Positions 24,952 through 34,036 of a stretch of 64,000 nucleotides of DNA are shown here, one piece after another. Each line of letters begins with the position of its first letter. Positions within the stretch are counted from its first letter, which is position 1. Below the pieces are notes generated by a model. That model worked only from the letters and a program-made list of their open reading frames with translations. It searched no databases and was not told where the DNA came from. The stretch is from DATARH01 sp036008175 (GTDB lineage: Bacteria > Pseudomonadota > Alphaproteobacteria > ATCC43930 > CGMCC-115725). Location of the stretch: assembly GCA_036008175.1 (NCBI GenBank), contig DASYOB010000098.1, positions 1 to 64,000 on the forward strand, written 5' to 3'. A program made the translations under genes and the position numbers.

Positions 24952-25320
24952 TCAGTACGGCCGAGCCCAATGGGGCTGAGGCGGATACGGATAAGCCGTA
25001 TAGGGCACCGGGTACGCCTCGTACGACGGGTAAGCTTCGTAGGAACGGTAGGACTCGTAAGCCTGATAGGCCGGGTAGGCCGGATAAGGCGCTGACCAAT
25101 CGCCGCCGCGATCGTTCGGTGCGCAGCGGGTGGGCTCCCACTGGCCACCGACCCAATGGCCCGGCACCGGGTGCCACCCGCCGCCGCAGCCGCCTTCGAC
25201 CAGGATGATGCCGCCATTCGCCGCCGCTGCAGAATGCGGGGCGAGCGGCGCCGCCCCGGCCGAGACTGATGCGACGCCGAGTCCGACAGCCGCAGTCAAT
25301 GCAAGGATTGCCGTGCGCAT
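24952..25320 (-). CDS. Small secreted Tyr/Pro-rich repeat protein
   Basis: 122 residues from the ATG at 25320, selected because GGAG lies seven bases upstream and a signal peptide follows at once (MRTAILALTAAVGLGVASV, then SAGA). The mature part has GGIILVEGGCGGGWHPVPGH and WVGGQWEPTRC (two Cys that may pair), then a C-terminal tail of about 45 residues built from repeats of Y-x-A-Y-P and S-Y-E-A-Y. Such tails occur in small periplasmic or envelope proteins of Rhizobiales and relatives with no known function. A longer start at 25353 has no such site. Confidence 0.7.
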   Translation of the reverse strand: MRTAILALTAAVGLGVASVSAGAAPLAPHSAAAANGGIILVEGGCGGGWHPVPGHWVGGQWEPTRCAPNDRGGDWSAPYPAYPAYQAYESYRSYEAYPSYEAYPVPYTAYPYPPQPHWARPY

Positions 25321-25525
25321 GCAATTTCTCCGTTGGCAGAACCTCATGCGCAAAACAACCGGCGCCGGCCAGCTGATCCAGCTTCAACTTTAGCGATAGC
25401 CCTCAACCCGCTGTGCGGGCGATCAGGCCCCCCGCATGAATCGGCCCAGGCGCGCAGGGAGCGCAATCAACCATTCGTCAAGAATAGCCGCTTAGGATTG
25501 CCGATCGGCCCAAATAGGCACCGAT

Positions 25526-25723
25526 ATGGAAGCATTCTCCCCTCCCAAAGGTCTGTTCGCTCCTAGGCCCGAGAAAGCGGTGGCCTCCCGCCCCGGGGCG
25601 GCGGTTTCCGAATTTCTGGTCACGCTCCAGCTCTCTTTTATGGGTTGGCTGACCGTTCTGCTGATTTCGCTCACCGTGCTGGGATTGGTCGGCACAAGCT
25701 GGGTCCATCTCGGACGGCGCTGA
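25526..25723 (+). CDS. Small single-helix membrane protein, unknown function
   Basis: 65 residues. One clear membrane helix (SFMGWLTVLLISLTVLGLVG) lies near the C-terminus and is followed by a short basic tail (HLGRR). The N-terminal half is polar and Pro/Ala-rich. No strong ribosome binding site is seen before the ATG, and I do not recognise the family. It lies 210 bases upstream of the efflux pair in the same direction. Confidence 0.45.
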   Translation: MEAFSPPKGLFAPRPEKAVASRPGAAVSEFLVTLQLSFMGWLTVLLISLTVLGLVGTSWVHLGRR

Positions 25724-25933
25724 TCCGGCCGACGGCAGCGACCTCTCAAGCAAACGAGTCTAGCTGCGCTCGCTGCGACCAAGCGGCTGCTTGACACAGA
25801 TGCATACACCCAAATAACCGTGTCGCGCCCGAAAGGGCTTGCCAAGATGCGGCGCGAGCGGCGCAACGCCGATCTGCTATCTTTCTTTCTGAGACCCTGA
25901 CGGCCTGCGCCGACGCGGGACGAGGAGCAGACC

Positions 25934-27082
25934 ATGGCGGAACAGACCCTGGCCCCCAGCCCCGATAGCGGGCCCGCGTCCTTTGCGCCATCGGCGATCA
26001 CCGACGCGGAACCCCCGATTGGTCGGTTGCGCCGGTCGAGGGAGCTGCTTCTCCGCATCGCTATTATCCTGACCGCGGGGCTCATCGTCGTGCTGTTCGC
26101 GACGCAATGGGATCGCTGGGTCGGCATCAGCGTCCGTCAGGTGACCGACGATGCCTATGTGCGCGGCGACATCACCCCGCTCAGCGCCAAGGTCGAGGGT
26201 TATGTCAGCCATGTCGCGGTCGACGATTTCGATCGCGTCAAGAAGGGCGACCTTCTGGTGGCGATCGAGGACGACGATTACCGGGCGCGGGTCGCGCAGG
26301 CGGAAGCCGATCTCCTCGGAGCGCAAGCCGCGATCGACAACATCAAGGCTCGCAAGGAGGCCCAGCACGCCCAGGTCGCCGAAGCCGAAAGCGCCATCAC
26401 CGCGACGCAGGCCGATGTACTGCGCACCCGCCAGGAGGCCGAACGGCAACGTGCGCTGTTGGCTACCACGTACGGTACCGCCCAAAAGGTCGAGCAGGCG
26501 AACGCCGACGAGAAGCGCTTTGCCGCCACCTTGGCAAGCAACCAGGCGGCGCTCGACGCGCAACGACGCCAACTCGCCGTGCTCGACACTCAGGAGCTGC
26601 AATTGCGCGCCGACGCCAAGGCGAAGCAGGCGGCGCTCGATCTGGCCAAGATCAATCTCGGCTACACCCGCATCGTCGCGCCGGTGGATGGGATGGTCAG
26701 CGAGCGCGGCGTGCGCGACGGGCAATACGCACATTCCGGAACCCAGGTGATCTCGGTGGTGCCGCTCGACAACGTCTGGGTCGTCGGAAACTACAAGGAA
26801 ACCCAACTCACCCATGTCGCGATCGGTCAGCGCGCCGAGATCCGTGTCGACACCTTTCCGGGTATCGTAATCGGGGCTACGGTCGACAGCATCGCCCCGG
26901 CGAGCGGCTCGCAATTCAGCCTGCTCCCACCCGACAACGCGACGGGAAATTTCACCAAGGTGGTGCAGCGTATCCCGGTCAAGTTGCGGATCGCCGCTGA
27001 CAATCCGCTTGCCGGCCATTTGTTGCCGGGAATGTCAGTCGAAGCGACGATCCTCACCGATACCACGCCGCCACCGCCGTGA
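25934..27082 (+). CDS. emrA: HlyD/EmrA family membrane fusion protein
   Basis: 382 residues with one N-terminal membrane helix (LLLRIAIILTAGLIVVLFAT), a biotinyl-lipoyl-like half (VEGYVSHVAVDDFDRVKKGD), a long Ala/Gln-rich coiled coil (about 110-230), the second lipoyl half (LGYTRIVAPVDGMVSERGV) and a beta-barrel with VVGNYKETQLTHVAIGQRAE. It would bridge the inner-membrane pump encoded next to a TolC-type channel, plausibly the one at 3542. The stop overlaps the start of the pump gene by four bases. Confidence 0.9.
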   Translation: MAEQTLAPSPDSGPASFAPSAITDAEPPIGRLRRSRELLLRIAIILTAGLIVVLFATQWDRWVGISVRQVTDDAYVRGDITPLSAKVEGYVSHVAVDDFDRVKKGDLLVAIEDDDYRARVAQAEADLLGAQAAIDNIKARKEAQHAQVAEAESAITATQADVLRTRQEAERQRALLATTYGTAQKVEQANADEKRFAATLASNQAALDAQRRQLAVLDTQELQLRADAKAKQAALDLAKINLGYTRIVAPVDGMVSERGVRDGQYAHSGTQVISVVPLDNVWVVGNYKETQLTHVAIGQRAEIRVDTFPGIVIGATVDSIAPASGSQFSLLPPDNATGNFTKVVQRIPVKLRIAADNPLAGHLLPGMSVEATILTDTTPPPP

Positions 27083-28674
27083 CCGTGCAATCGGCGGCTG
27101 CCGCGGTACCGGCAGCGGCCAGCAACCGTTCCGAGTATCCGGTCATCGGCGTCGCGGCGGTGATGCTCGGCGCCTTCATCTCATCCCTCAATACGAAGAT
27201 AACGACGTTCGGCCTCGCCGACATTCGCGGCGGACTTGGCCTCGGCTTTGACGAGGGCTCATGGATCAGCACCGTGTTCGGCGCCGCGCAAATGGTCGTG
27301 ACTCCGGCGGCGGCGTGGATGAGCACCGTGCTCAGCACGCGCCGGGTGCTGCTCTGGACCGGAACGATTTTCGCCGCCGCCTCGCTGCTGCCGCCTTTCG
27401 TGCGCGATTACGACACGCTGATCGCGCTGCAGCTGATCCGGGGCCTGGCCGTCGGCGCCTTCATTCCCGCGGCGCTCGGCTTCGTGCTGCGTAGCCTGGC
27501 GCCGCAATGGTGGATCTGGGGCATCGCCGCCTATGCCTTCCGCTTTGTCTTCTCGCAAAACATCGCCGGTGCGCTCGAGGGCTGGTACTCGGAGACAGGA
27601 CACTGGGAGTGGCTCTTCTGGCAGAGCGCGCTGCTGACACCGGTAATGCTCGTGCTCGTCGTGATCGCGATGCCTACCCGCCCGGTCGATCGCGACCTGC
27701 TGCACCGAACCGATTGGATTGGCATCATCTACGCTGGGATCGGCTTCGGCCTGATCTACGCCGGGCTCGACCAGGGCAACCGGCTCGACTGGCTCAATTC
27801 CGGGGTGGTTTGCGGCCTTTTGCTCGGTGGCATAATTCTGGTCGTGGCCTTTTTCATTCAGGAAGCGCGCGCCCAATATCCGCTTATCCATTTGAGGGCA
27901 TTGGTGCAACCGACTGTGGCGGTGCCGGCCTTGCTGATTTCGATCTACGGCTTCGGATCCACAGCCACAGGGTTCGTGCTGCCCGATTACTTGACCCGCA
28001 TTCAGGGATTGCGCGACCTGCAGATCGGCGACACGTTGAACTGGATCGCGCTGCCGCAATTCGTCCTGGTTCCGCTTGTGGCGCTGCTGCTGAAGCGGAT
28101 CGACGCGCGGCTGCTGCTCGTGCTCGGCTTTGCGACGATCTCCCTCGGCGCCTGGATGGATACAGGCCTCACGCATGACTGGGCCGGCGGCGACTTTCTT
28201 CCCTCGCAATGCGTCTCGGCGGTCGGCCTCGCTTTCGCGATCACCGCGCTGATCACCTACGCCATCGCCAACATCACGCCGTCGCAGGCGGCGGCGATCG
28301 CGGCGACCATCCAGATCGCGCGGCTGTTCGGCAACGAGATCGGCAGCGCGGTGATCCAGACCTTTGTGCGCGTCCGCGAGCAGACCTATTCGAACCTGAT
28401 CGGCTTGCATCTGGTCGCCGGCTCAACCGCCAGCGAGGGGATCGCCGCCCAGCTGGCCGGACCGTTCGGCAACCGCCAGACCGGGTCCGGCGATGCGACG
28501 ACGCAGGGCCTCGGCGTGCTGGCGGCGCGGGTACAGCACGAAGCCTATGTGCTGGCCTATATCGACGCGTTCTGGCTGACCGCCTGGGTCTCGCTCCTCG
28601 GCATCCTGTTGATGCTGATCCTGCGTCCGCCGCCGCCCAATCCGCTGACCCCGCCGCTACGCCGGATGCCGTAA
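27079..28674 (+). CDS. emrB: MFS transporter, DHA2/EmrB family drug exporter
   Basis: 531 residues, GTG start, 14 predicted membrane helices as in the DHA2 family. The start of helix 1 (VAAVMLGAFISSLNTKITTF), the region GFDEGSWISTVFGAAQM and the helix-4 motif LQLIRGLAVGAFIPAALGFV match EmrB. It exports hydrophobic compounds by proton antiport in complex with the upstream EmrA protein. Residue composition is otherwise like its neighbours. No regulator (MarR or TetR type) lies next to the pair. Confidence 0.9.
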   Translation: MTVQSAAAAVPAAASNRSEYPVIGVAAVMLGAFISSLNTKITTFGLADIRGGLGLGFDEGSWISTVFGAAQMVVTPAAAWMSTVLSTRRVLLWTGTIFAAASLLPPFVRDYDTLIALQLIRGLAVGAFIPAALGFVLRSLAPQWWIWGIAAYAFRFVFSQNIAGALEGWYSETGHWEWLFWQSALLTPVMLVLVVIAMPTRPVDRDLLHRTDWIGIIYAGIGFGLIYAGLDQGNRLDWLNSGVVCGLLLGGIILVVAFFIQEARAQYPLIHLRALVQPTVAVPALLISIYGFGSTATGFVLPDYLTRIQGLRDLQIGDTLNWIALPQFVLVPLVALLLKRIDARLLLVLGFATISLGAWMDTGLTHDWAGGDFLPSQCVSAVGLAFAITALITYAIANITPSQAAAIAATIQIARLFGNEIGSAVIQTFVRVREQTYSNLIGLHLVAGSTASEGIAAQLAGPFGNRQTGSGDATTQGLGVLAARVQHEAYVLAYIDAFWLTAWVSLLGILLMLILRPPPPNPLTPPLRRMP

Positions 28675-28714
28675 CGCCAAGCGATGGCCCCACGGCCCCA
28701 TTCCCTGTACGTCT

Positions 28715-29431
28715 TCATACCGAGCGGCGACCCTGGCGGTAGGAGACGACGTAGATCACCACCATGCCCACCGCGAGCGAAAACCAGGTGAGCGCGTATT
28801 GCAGGTGGTTGTTCGGTAGTTCGAGCGGGGTGACCCCGCCCTGGGGCCAGCCGCCCGGGTTCGGGCTGGCATCGGCATCGATATAGAACGGCGCCACGTC
28901 ATCGAGCCGATCGGCCTTGGCCATCGCCGGCAGGTCGATCCAGAACCAATAATTCATATCGGCCCGGTTGTCGGGCAGGAACCAGCCCGGCCTCGTCTCC
29001 GGCGGCAGCCGCAGCAGTCCGGCGACTCGGACGCTTCCTTCCAGCTGGCCCGCGCGGCGGGTTCCCGGATCCTTACGCTCGGTCGGGACGAAACCGCGGT
29101 TGACAAAGACGATGCGCCCGTCGGCCTCGCGCAGCGGCGTCAAAACATCGAACCCGGCGTCACCATTGCGCGGTGAGGTCGCACCGAGATAAACCTCCTT
29201 GTCATTGAGGAAGACCCCTTCGGCGACGACGTGGCGGAATTCCATACCGCGCGCCTCGGCAAGAGTGCGAGGCAGCACGGCAGGTGGTGCGGTCACGGCG
29301 GCCTCGCGGTGGGCGATCAGACCGCGCTTCCACTGCAGCCGCTCAAGCTGCCAATACCCGAGTCCAACGCAAATGAGGACGATCGCAATCGTGATCAGCG
29401 TCGGCGCCAGGCGCAGCCGACGCCTGCTCAT
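28715..29431 (-). CDS. surf1: SURF1 family cytochrome oxidase assembly protein
   Basis: 238 residues from the ATG at 29431; a much longer in-frame reading is the other frame of the DUF983 gene. Helix 1 (LITIAIVLICVGLGYWQLER) and helix 2 (LTWFSLAVGMVVIYVVSYRQ) bracket the periplasmic domain with FVNRGFVP and GWFLPDNRADMNYWFWID, as in SURF1/Shy1. It helps deliver heme a to subunit I. Last gene of the oxidase operon; its start overlaps the DUF983 stop by four bases. Confidence 0.9.
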   Translation of the reverse strand: MSRRRLRLAPTLITIAIVLICVGLGYWQLERLQWKRGLIAHREAAVTAPPAVLPRTLAEARGMEFRHVVAEGVFLNDKEVYLGATSPRNGDAGFDVLTPLREADGRIVFVNRGFVPTERKDPGTRRAGQLEGSVRVAGLLRLPPETRPGWFLPDNRADMNYWFWIDLPAMAKADRLDDVAPFYIDADASPNPGGWPQGGVTPLELPNNHLQYALTWFSLAVGMVVIYVVSYRQGRRSV

Positions 29432-29808
29432 GCCGAGGGCGGGCTGCGCAGCAGGTAATGCCGGTACTGGAGCGCGATCAGGCCGGCCTTGAACGGCCGC
29501 AGCAGCAGGATCGCGCCAACCAGGATCACCGGCGCCCAGAGCAGCAGGTGAACCCAGATCGGCGGCTCGAACCTGAACTCGACGAACGCGGCGAGACCCA
29601 CCACGATCAGACCGAGAATAAAAATCACGAAGACCGCCGGGCCATCGGCGGCGTCCTGCGCCGAAAAATCGAGCCCGCAAGCGGGACAGGCCGGGCGAAC
29701 CGTCAGCAGCCCGGTAAAGAGCTTACCCTCGCCACAACGCGGGCAACGGCAACCGAACGCGGCATGCGCCAGCGATACCGGGGCAAACCGGCGGGTTTCA
29801 CCGCTCAA
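29428..29808 (-). CDS. DUF983 family protein (zinc ribbon plus two membrane helices)
   Basis: 126 residues from a TTG at 29808, chosen because GGGAGG lies six bases upstream and because the frame above it overlaps ctaE. CRCPRCGEGKLFTG and CPACGLDF form a zinc ribbon; two membrane helices follow (FVIFILGLIVVGLAAFV and HLLLWAPVILVGAILLL). The family sits in alphaproteobacterial cytochrome c oxidase operons and is thought to assist oxidase assembly, but its role is not established. Confidence 0.85.
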   Translation of the reverse strand: MSGETRRFAPVSLAHAAFGCRCPRCGEGKLFTGLLTVRPACPACGLDFSAQDAADGPAVFVIFILGLIVVGLAAFVEFRFEPPIWVHLLLWAPVILVGAILLLRPFKAGLIALQYRHYLLRSPPSA

Positions 29809-29834
29809 CAACAGCCTCCCGATGCCCGCGCGCC

Positions 29835-30677
29835 TTACCCGCCGAGCCCTTCCGGCACGGCGTGCCCCAGCCCCCACCAGTACACGCAAACGAACAGGAA
29901 CAACCAGACGACATCGACGAAATGCCAGTACCAGGCCGCAGCCTCCAGACCGAAATGATGGTCCGGCTTGAAATGGCCCTGGGTCGCTCGCCACAGACAT
30001 ACGGCCAGGAAGATCGTGCCGATGATCACGTGGAAGCCATGAAACCCGGTCGCCAGGAAGAAGGTCGAGGGATAGATGCCATCGGTGAAATGGAAGGCGG
30101 CGTGCGAGTATTCGTAGGCCTGGATCGAGGTAAACGAGAGGCCGAGCAGCACCGTCAGAGTCAGGCCCTGGATGAGCCCCTTCTGATTGCCTTCAAGCAG
30201 CGAGTGGTGCGCCCAGGTCACCGTGGTTCCCGACAGCAACAGGATGAGCGTATTGAGGAACGGGAACTCGAACGGGTCAAAGGGATGGATGCCCTTCGGC
30301 GGCCACACGCCGCCTACCGGAAACAGGGCCGACGAGAAAAACGCCCAGAAGAAGGCCGAAAAGAACATCACCTCGGAGGCGATGAACAAGGCCATCCCAT
30401 AACGCAGGCCGAGTTGCACGACGGGGGTGTGGAAGCCTTGGAAGGTGGCTTCACGAATGACGTCGTGCCACCACACGAACATCGTCGCCAGGACGGCAAT
30501 AAAGCCGATGATCAGCAGAACCCAGCCGTAGCCATGCAGATAGAGGACGCCGCCACTGGCGAGTAGCCCCGCGGCGATTGCGCCGACGATCGGCCAGGGG
30601 CTCGGATCGAGCAGATGATAGGGGTGCTTGGGCGCAGCATGCGCGTGAGCATGAGCGTCCGCATGGGTATCGGTCAT
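29835..30677 (-). CDS. ctaE: Cytochrome c oxidase subunit III
   Basis: 280 residues, seven membrane helices. HPYHLLDPSPWPIVGAIAAG opens the core; FFSAFFWAFFSSALFP, GTTVTWAHHSLLEGNQ and FHGFHVIIGTIFLAVCL are the conserved helices of subunit III, and AAWYWHFVDVVWLFLFVCVY ends it. A His-rich N-terminal stretch precedes helix 1. Part of the aa3-type terminal oxidase of the inner membrane. Confidence 0.97.
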   Translation of the reverse strand: MTDTHADAHAHAHAAPKHPYHLLDPSPWPIVGAIAAGLLASGGVLYLHGYGWVLLIIGFIAVLATMFVWWHDVIREATFQGFHTPVVQLGLRYGMALFIASEVMFFSAFFWAFFSSALFPVGGVWPPKGIHPFDPFEFPFLNTLILLLSGTTVTWAHHSLLEGNQKGLIQGLTLTVLLGLSFTSIQAYEYSHAAFHFTDGIYPSTFFLATGFHGFHVIIGTIFLAVCLWRATQGHFKPDHHFGLEAAAWYWHFVDVVWLFLFVCVYWWGLGHAVPEGLGG

Positions 30678-30696
30678 CTCTGTCCGCCTCGATCGA

Positions 30697-31296
30697 TCAA
30701 TTTACTGCCGGGTTATTGCCGGGGGCCGGAGCGCGCGGGCTGGCCGACGCGCTCGGCGCGTCATTCCCGTGCGCCCTGAACATCGTATAGGCGAGGGTTA
30801 TCGTGCGTACATCGCGGGTCCCCGGATCCTTCAGGAGATCCGGATCGACGAAGAACACCACGCCCATGTCGCGGCTCTCGCCGGGCCCCAGCCGCTGTTC
30901 GGTGAAGCAGAAGCATTGCAGCTTGTCGAAATAGATGCCGCTCTTGGTCGGCGTCACGTTGTACGTCGCGCTGCCGGTTACGGTCTCGGCGCTGTGGTTG
31001 ACCGCGCGGAAAAACACCTGGCGCTGTTCCCCGGGATGAACGCGGACCTCGTTCTGCAACGGACGAAACTCCCAGCCGAGATCGGACGCGGTCTCCGCGT
31101 CGAAACGCACGGTCACGACGGCATCGGCGATTTCGGCCGGCGCCGCCGAGGCGCGCTGAGTGGCGCCGCCGAACCCGGTGGCCTGGCAGAACAGCCGGTA
31201 GAGCGGCACCGAGGCAAAAGACAACCCGACCATGCCGAGTGCGACCGCGGCCAGCAGCAGTACAGTGGTTCGGTTGCGTCGCGAAGGCGGTCTCAT
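30697..31296 (-). CDS. ctaG: Cytochrome c oxidase assembly protein CtaG/Cox11
   Basis: 199 residues. One N-terminal membrane helix (VLLLAAVALGMVGLSFASVP) leads into LYRLFCQATGFGGATQRA, and a periplasmic domain carries the copper-binding CFCFTEQRLGPGE pair of Cys and the VFFVDPDLLKD segment. The protein inserts copper into the CuB centre of subunit I. It starts four bases after the small coxF-like gene, in the expected place between ctaB and ctaE. Confidence 0.95.
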   Translation of the reverse strand: MRPPSRRNRTTVLLLAAVALGMVGLSFASVPLYRLFCQATGFGGATQRASAAPAEIADAVVTVRFDAETASDLGWEFRPLQNEVRVHPGEQRQVFFRAVNHSAETVTGSATYNVTPTKSGIYFDKLQCFCFTEQRLGPGESRDMGVVFFVDPDLLKDPGTRDVRTITLAYTMFRAHGNDAPSASASPRAPAPGNNPAVN

Positions 31297-31300
31297 GACG

Positions 31301-31429
31301 TCAGCCCCCGCCCATCCGCACGAACGAGATCGCGTAAAACAGCGCCACGAGCGCGAGCAGCACCACGAGGAGCGCGCGATTGCGGGAGCGGATCGTGCGC
31401 TCGCGCTCGTTCATGTTCTTCCCGGCCAT
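31301..31429 (-). CDS. CoxF-like small membrane protein of the oxidase operon
   Basis: 42 residues, too short for most gene callers. MAGKNMNERERTIRSRNRAL gives a basic cytoplasmic end and LVVLLALVALFYAISFVRMG a single membrane helix. Its ATG overlaps the ctaB stop (ATGA) and its stop is four bases before ctaG. Small proteins of this shape (CoxF, or 'cytochrome oxidase assembly protein') are regularly found at this exact position in alphaproteobacteria. Confidence 0.8.
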   Translation of the reverse strand: MAGKNMNERERTIRSRNRALLVVLLALVALFYAISFVRMGGG

Positions 31430-32334
31430 CACCGCACGCCTCCGCCGACGCGGTCGACGAGCAGCAACGTAAAAATCAGGAACAGATAGAGCAGCGAGAA
31501 GGCGAACATCTGCCGGGCGCTGCGGTCGCTTGCATCGCGCCATACCCGCACGGCCGTCCCGGTGAAGGCAAGGCTCAACGCGCCGGCGCCGACCGCATAG
31601 AACGGTCCGGCGACGCCGAGCAGCCATGGCGCGGCGGTCGCCGGCCACAGCATCAGCGTATAGAGCAGCATCTGCCGCTTGGTTTCGCGCGCACCGGCAA
31701 CCACCGGCAGCATCGGGATGCCGGCGTCGGCGTATTCGCCGGCGCGGTACAGCGACAAAGCCCAGAAATGCGGCGGGGTCCAGAAGAAGATGATCGCGAA
31801 CAGCGCCACCGCGCCCCAGCCGACACCGCCGGTGACCGCGGCCCAGCCGATCAGCGGCGGCAGCGCCCCGGCGGCACCGCCGATCACGATGTTCTGCGGA
31901 GTGCGCCGCTTCAGCCAGATCGTATAGACAAAAACGTAGAACGCGATCGTCAGCGCCAGCAGCTCGGCAGCAACCCAGTTGACCCCAAGACCCATGACGG
32001 CTACCGAGCCCACCGCGAGCACGCAGCCGAAGCCCAGCGCTTCTCCCGGCATCATTCGCCCCGCCGGCAACGGCCGCATGCGGGTCCGCCGCATCACCGC
32101 GTCGATATCGCGGTCGTACCACATGTTGATCGCGCCCGAAGCGCCGGCGCCGATCGCGATGCACAGCACCGCGACACCCGCCAGCACCGGGTGCAGATGG
32201 CCCGGCGCGACCAGCAGCCCGACAACGCCGGTGAACACCACCAGCGACATGACCCGGGGCTTCAGGATCAGAACATAGTCGCCGACCGCCGCGCCGCTCC
32301 AGGGCGCAATGGCAGCCGAGGGCAGCTCGCTCAC
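31429..32334 (-). CDS. ctaB: Protoheme IX farnesyltransferase (heme o synthase)
   Basis: 301 residues, UbiA-type prenyltransferase with about eight membrane helices. NMWYDRDIDAVMRRTRMRPL is the first Asp-rich motif (N/D-x-x-x-D) and FWALSLYRAGEYADAGIPML the second. It farnesylates heme b to heme o for the oxidase subunit I encoded just upstream in the same operon. Confidence 0.96.
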   Translation of the reverse strand: MSELPSAAIAPWSGAAVGDYVLILKPRVMSLVVFTGVVGLLVAPGHLHPVLAGVAVLCIAIGAGASGAINMWYDRDIDAVMRRTRMRPLPAGRMMPGEALGFGCVLAVGSVAVMGLGVNWVAAELLALTIAFYVFVYTIWLKRRTPQNIVIGGAAGALPPLIGWAAVTGGVGWGAVALFAIIFFWTPPHFWALSLYRAGEYADAGIPMLPVVAGARETKRQMLLYTLMLWPATAAPWLLGVAGPFYAVGAGALSLAFTGTAVRVWRDASDRSARQMFAFSLLYLFLIFTLLLVDRVGGGVR

Positions 32335-32372
32335 CCCACGCTCGCTGGTTGGTGCTCGGTCATGCCCCTGTC

Positions 32373-34019
32373 CTAATGCGCCACCGGCGCGATGACCGGA
32401 ATATCTTCAAAGCTGTGGAATGGCGGCGGCGACGATACCTGCCACTCCAGCGTGGTCGCGCCCTCGCCCCAGTAATTGGCGCCAACCCGCCTCCCGGCCA
32501 ACAAGGTGTGGAACACGATGAAGACAAAAAACAGGGTCGAGGCATAGGAGATGAACGCGCCAATCGAGGAGACGAAGTTCCATCCCCAAAACGCGTCGGG
32601 GTATTCGGCGATGCGGCGCGGCATGCCGGCGAGGCCGAGAAAATGCTGCGGGAAGAAGGTCAAGTTGACGCCGATGAAGGTCGTCCAGAAATGGATCTTG
32701 CCGAAGGTCTCGTTGTATTGCCGCCCCGACATCTTGCCGATCCAATAATAGAATCCGGCAAACAGGCCAAACACCGCGCCGAGCGACAACACGTAATGGA
32801 AATGGGCAACCACGTAATAGGTATTGTGCAGAGCGAAATCGACGCCCGCGTTAGCGAGCACGACCCCGGTCACGCCGCCGAGCGTGAACAGGAAGATGAA
32901 GCCGATCGCCCACAGCATCGGCGTCTTGAACTCAATCGAGCCGCCCCACATCGTCGCGATCCAGGAAAAGATTTTCACGCCTGTCGGCACCGCGATAACC
33001 ATCGTCGCCGCGGTGAAATAGGCGCGCGTATCGACCGAGATGCCGGTCGTGAACATGTGATGCGCCCAGACGACAAATCCGATCCCGCCGATCGCGACCA
33101 TCGCGTAGGCCATCCCGAGATAGCCGAACACCGGCTTCCTCGAGAAGGTCGACACGACCTGCGACACAATGCCGAAAGGCGGCAGGATCATGATGTAGAC
33201 CTCGGGGTGCCCGAAGAACCAGAACAGGTGCAGAAACAGGAGCGGGTCGCCGCCGCCGGCCGGGTCGAAGAACGTCGTGCCGAAGTTGCGGTCGGTCAGC
33301 AGCATCGTGATGGCGCCGGCCAGCACCGGCAGCGCCAATAAAAGCAGGAACGCGGTCACCAGGATCGACCAGACGAAGAGCGGCATACGGTGCAGGGTCA
33401 TGCCCGGCGCGCGCATGTTGAAGATCGTCGTGATGAAATTGATCGAACTCATGATCGACGACGCGCCGGCGAGGTGAAGCGAGAAGATCACCATATCGAC
33501 CGAGGGACCGGGATGCCCGCCCGGCCCGGCGGCGGAGAGCGGCGGATAGAGGGTCCAGCCGACAGCCGCCCCCTGCCCGTTCACGCCGTCGCCCGCGCCG
33601 ACCATTGTCGAACCCAGCAGCAGCAGGAAAGATGGCACCAGCAGCCAGAAGCTGACGTTGTTCATGCGTGGGAAGGCCATGTCCGGCGCGCCGATCATCA
33701 GCGGCACGAACCAGTTTCCGAACCCCCCGAACGTGGCCGGCATCACCATAAAAAACACCATGATCAGGCCATGGGCGGTGATGACCACATTGTAGAGCTG
33801 ATGGTTGGAAAGGATCTCGCCATTCGGCGTCATCAGCTGCGCGCGCATCACGACCGATAATGCACCGCCGAGGATCCCGGCAAAAATCGCGAAACACAGA
33901 TAAAGCGTGCCGATGTCCTTATGGTTGGTGGAAGCCAGCCAGCGCGTGAAGAAGCCCGGATAATGGCCGTGCTCGGCGTGCGCCCCGTCGGCCGTGTGAG
34001 CATCGTGCCCATAAGTCAT
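32373..34019 (-). CDS. ctaD: Cytochrome c oxidase subunit I
   Basis: 548 residues, 12 membrane helices. The conserved heme a ligand region (VVITAHGLIMVFFMVMPA), the CuB/cross-linked Tyr motif WFFGHPEVYIMILPPFGIVS, VWAHHMFTTG with the CuB His pair, and YYVVAHFHYVLSLGAVFGL with the heme a3 and a His residues are all intact. It carries the proton-pumping reaction centre of the aa3 oxidase. A His-rich N-terminus (HDAHTADGAHAEHGH) precedes helix 1. Confidence 0.98.
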   Translation of the reverse strand: MTYGHDAHTADGAHAEHGHYPGFFTRWLASTNHKDIGTLYLCFAIFAGILGGALSVVMRAQLMTPNGEILSNHQLYNVVITAHGLIMVFFMVMPATFGGFGNWFVPLMIGAPDMAFPRMNNVSFWLLVPSFLLLLGSTMVGAGDGVNGQGAAVGWTLYPPLSAAGPGGHPGPSVDMVIFSLHLAGASSIMSSINFITTIFNMRAPGMTLHRMPLFVWSILVTAFLLLLALPVLAGAITMLLTDRNFGTTFFDPAGGGDPLLFLHLFWFFGHPEVYIMILPPFGIVSQVVSTFSRKPVFGYLGMAYAMVAIGGIGFVVWAHHMFTTGISVDTRAYFTAATMVIAVPTGVKIFSWIATMWGGSIEFKTPMLWAIGFIFLFTLGGVTGVVLANAGVDFALHNTYYVVAHFHYVLSLGAVFGLFAGFYYWIGKMSGRQYNETFGKIHFWTTFIGVNLTFFPQHFLGLAGMPRRIAEYPDAFWGWNFVSSIGAFISYASTLFFVFIVFHTLLAGRRVGANYWGEGATTLEWQVSSPPPFHSFEDIPVIAPVAH

Positions 34020-34036
34020 CGCAGACCTCTTCGCTC

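Noticed and set aside
25478..26127. Minus-strand frames opposite the small membrane gene and emrA start
   Set aside because: No start signal and low-complexity composition; the plus-strand genes explain the region better.
27259..28410. Minus-strand open frame opposite the MFS exporter
   Set aside because: Antisense shadow of emrB; low-complexity Arg/Asp/Gln composition and no homology.
29432..29680. N-terminal extension of SURF1
   Set aside because: Out-of-frame reading of the DUF983 gene; the SURF1 ATG at 29431 overlaps the DUF983 stop.
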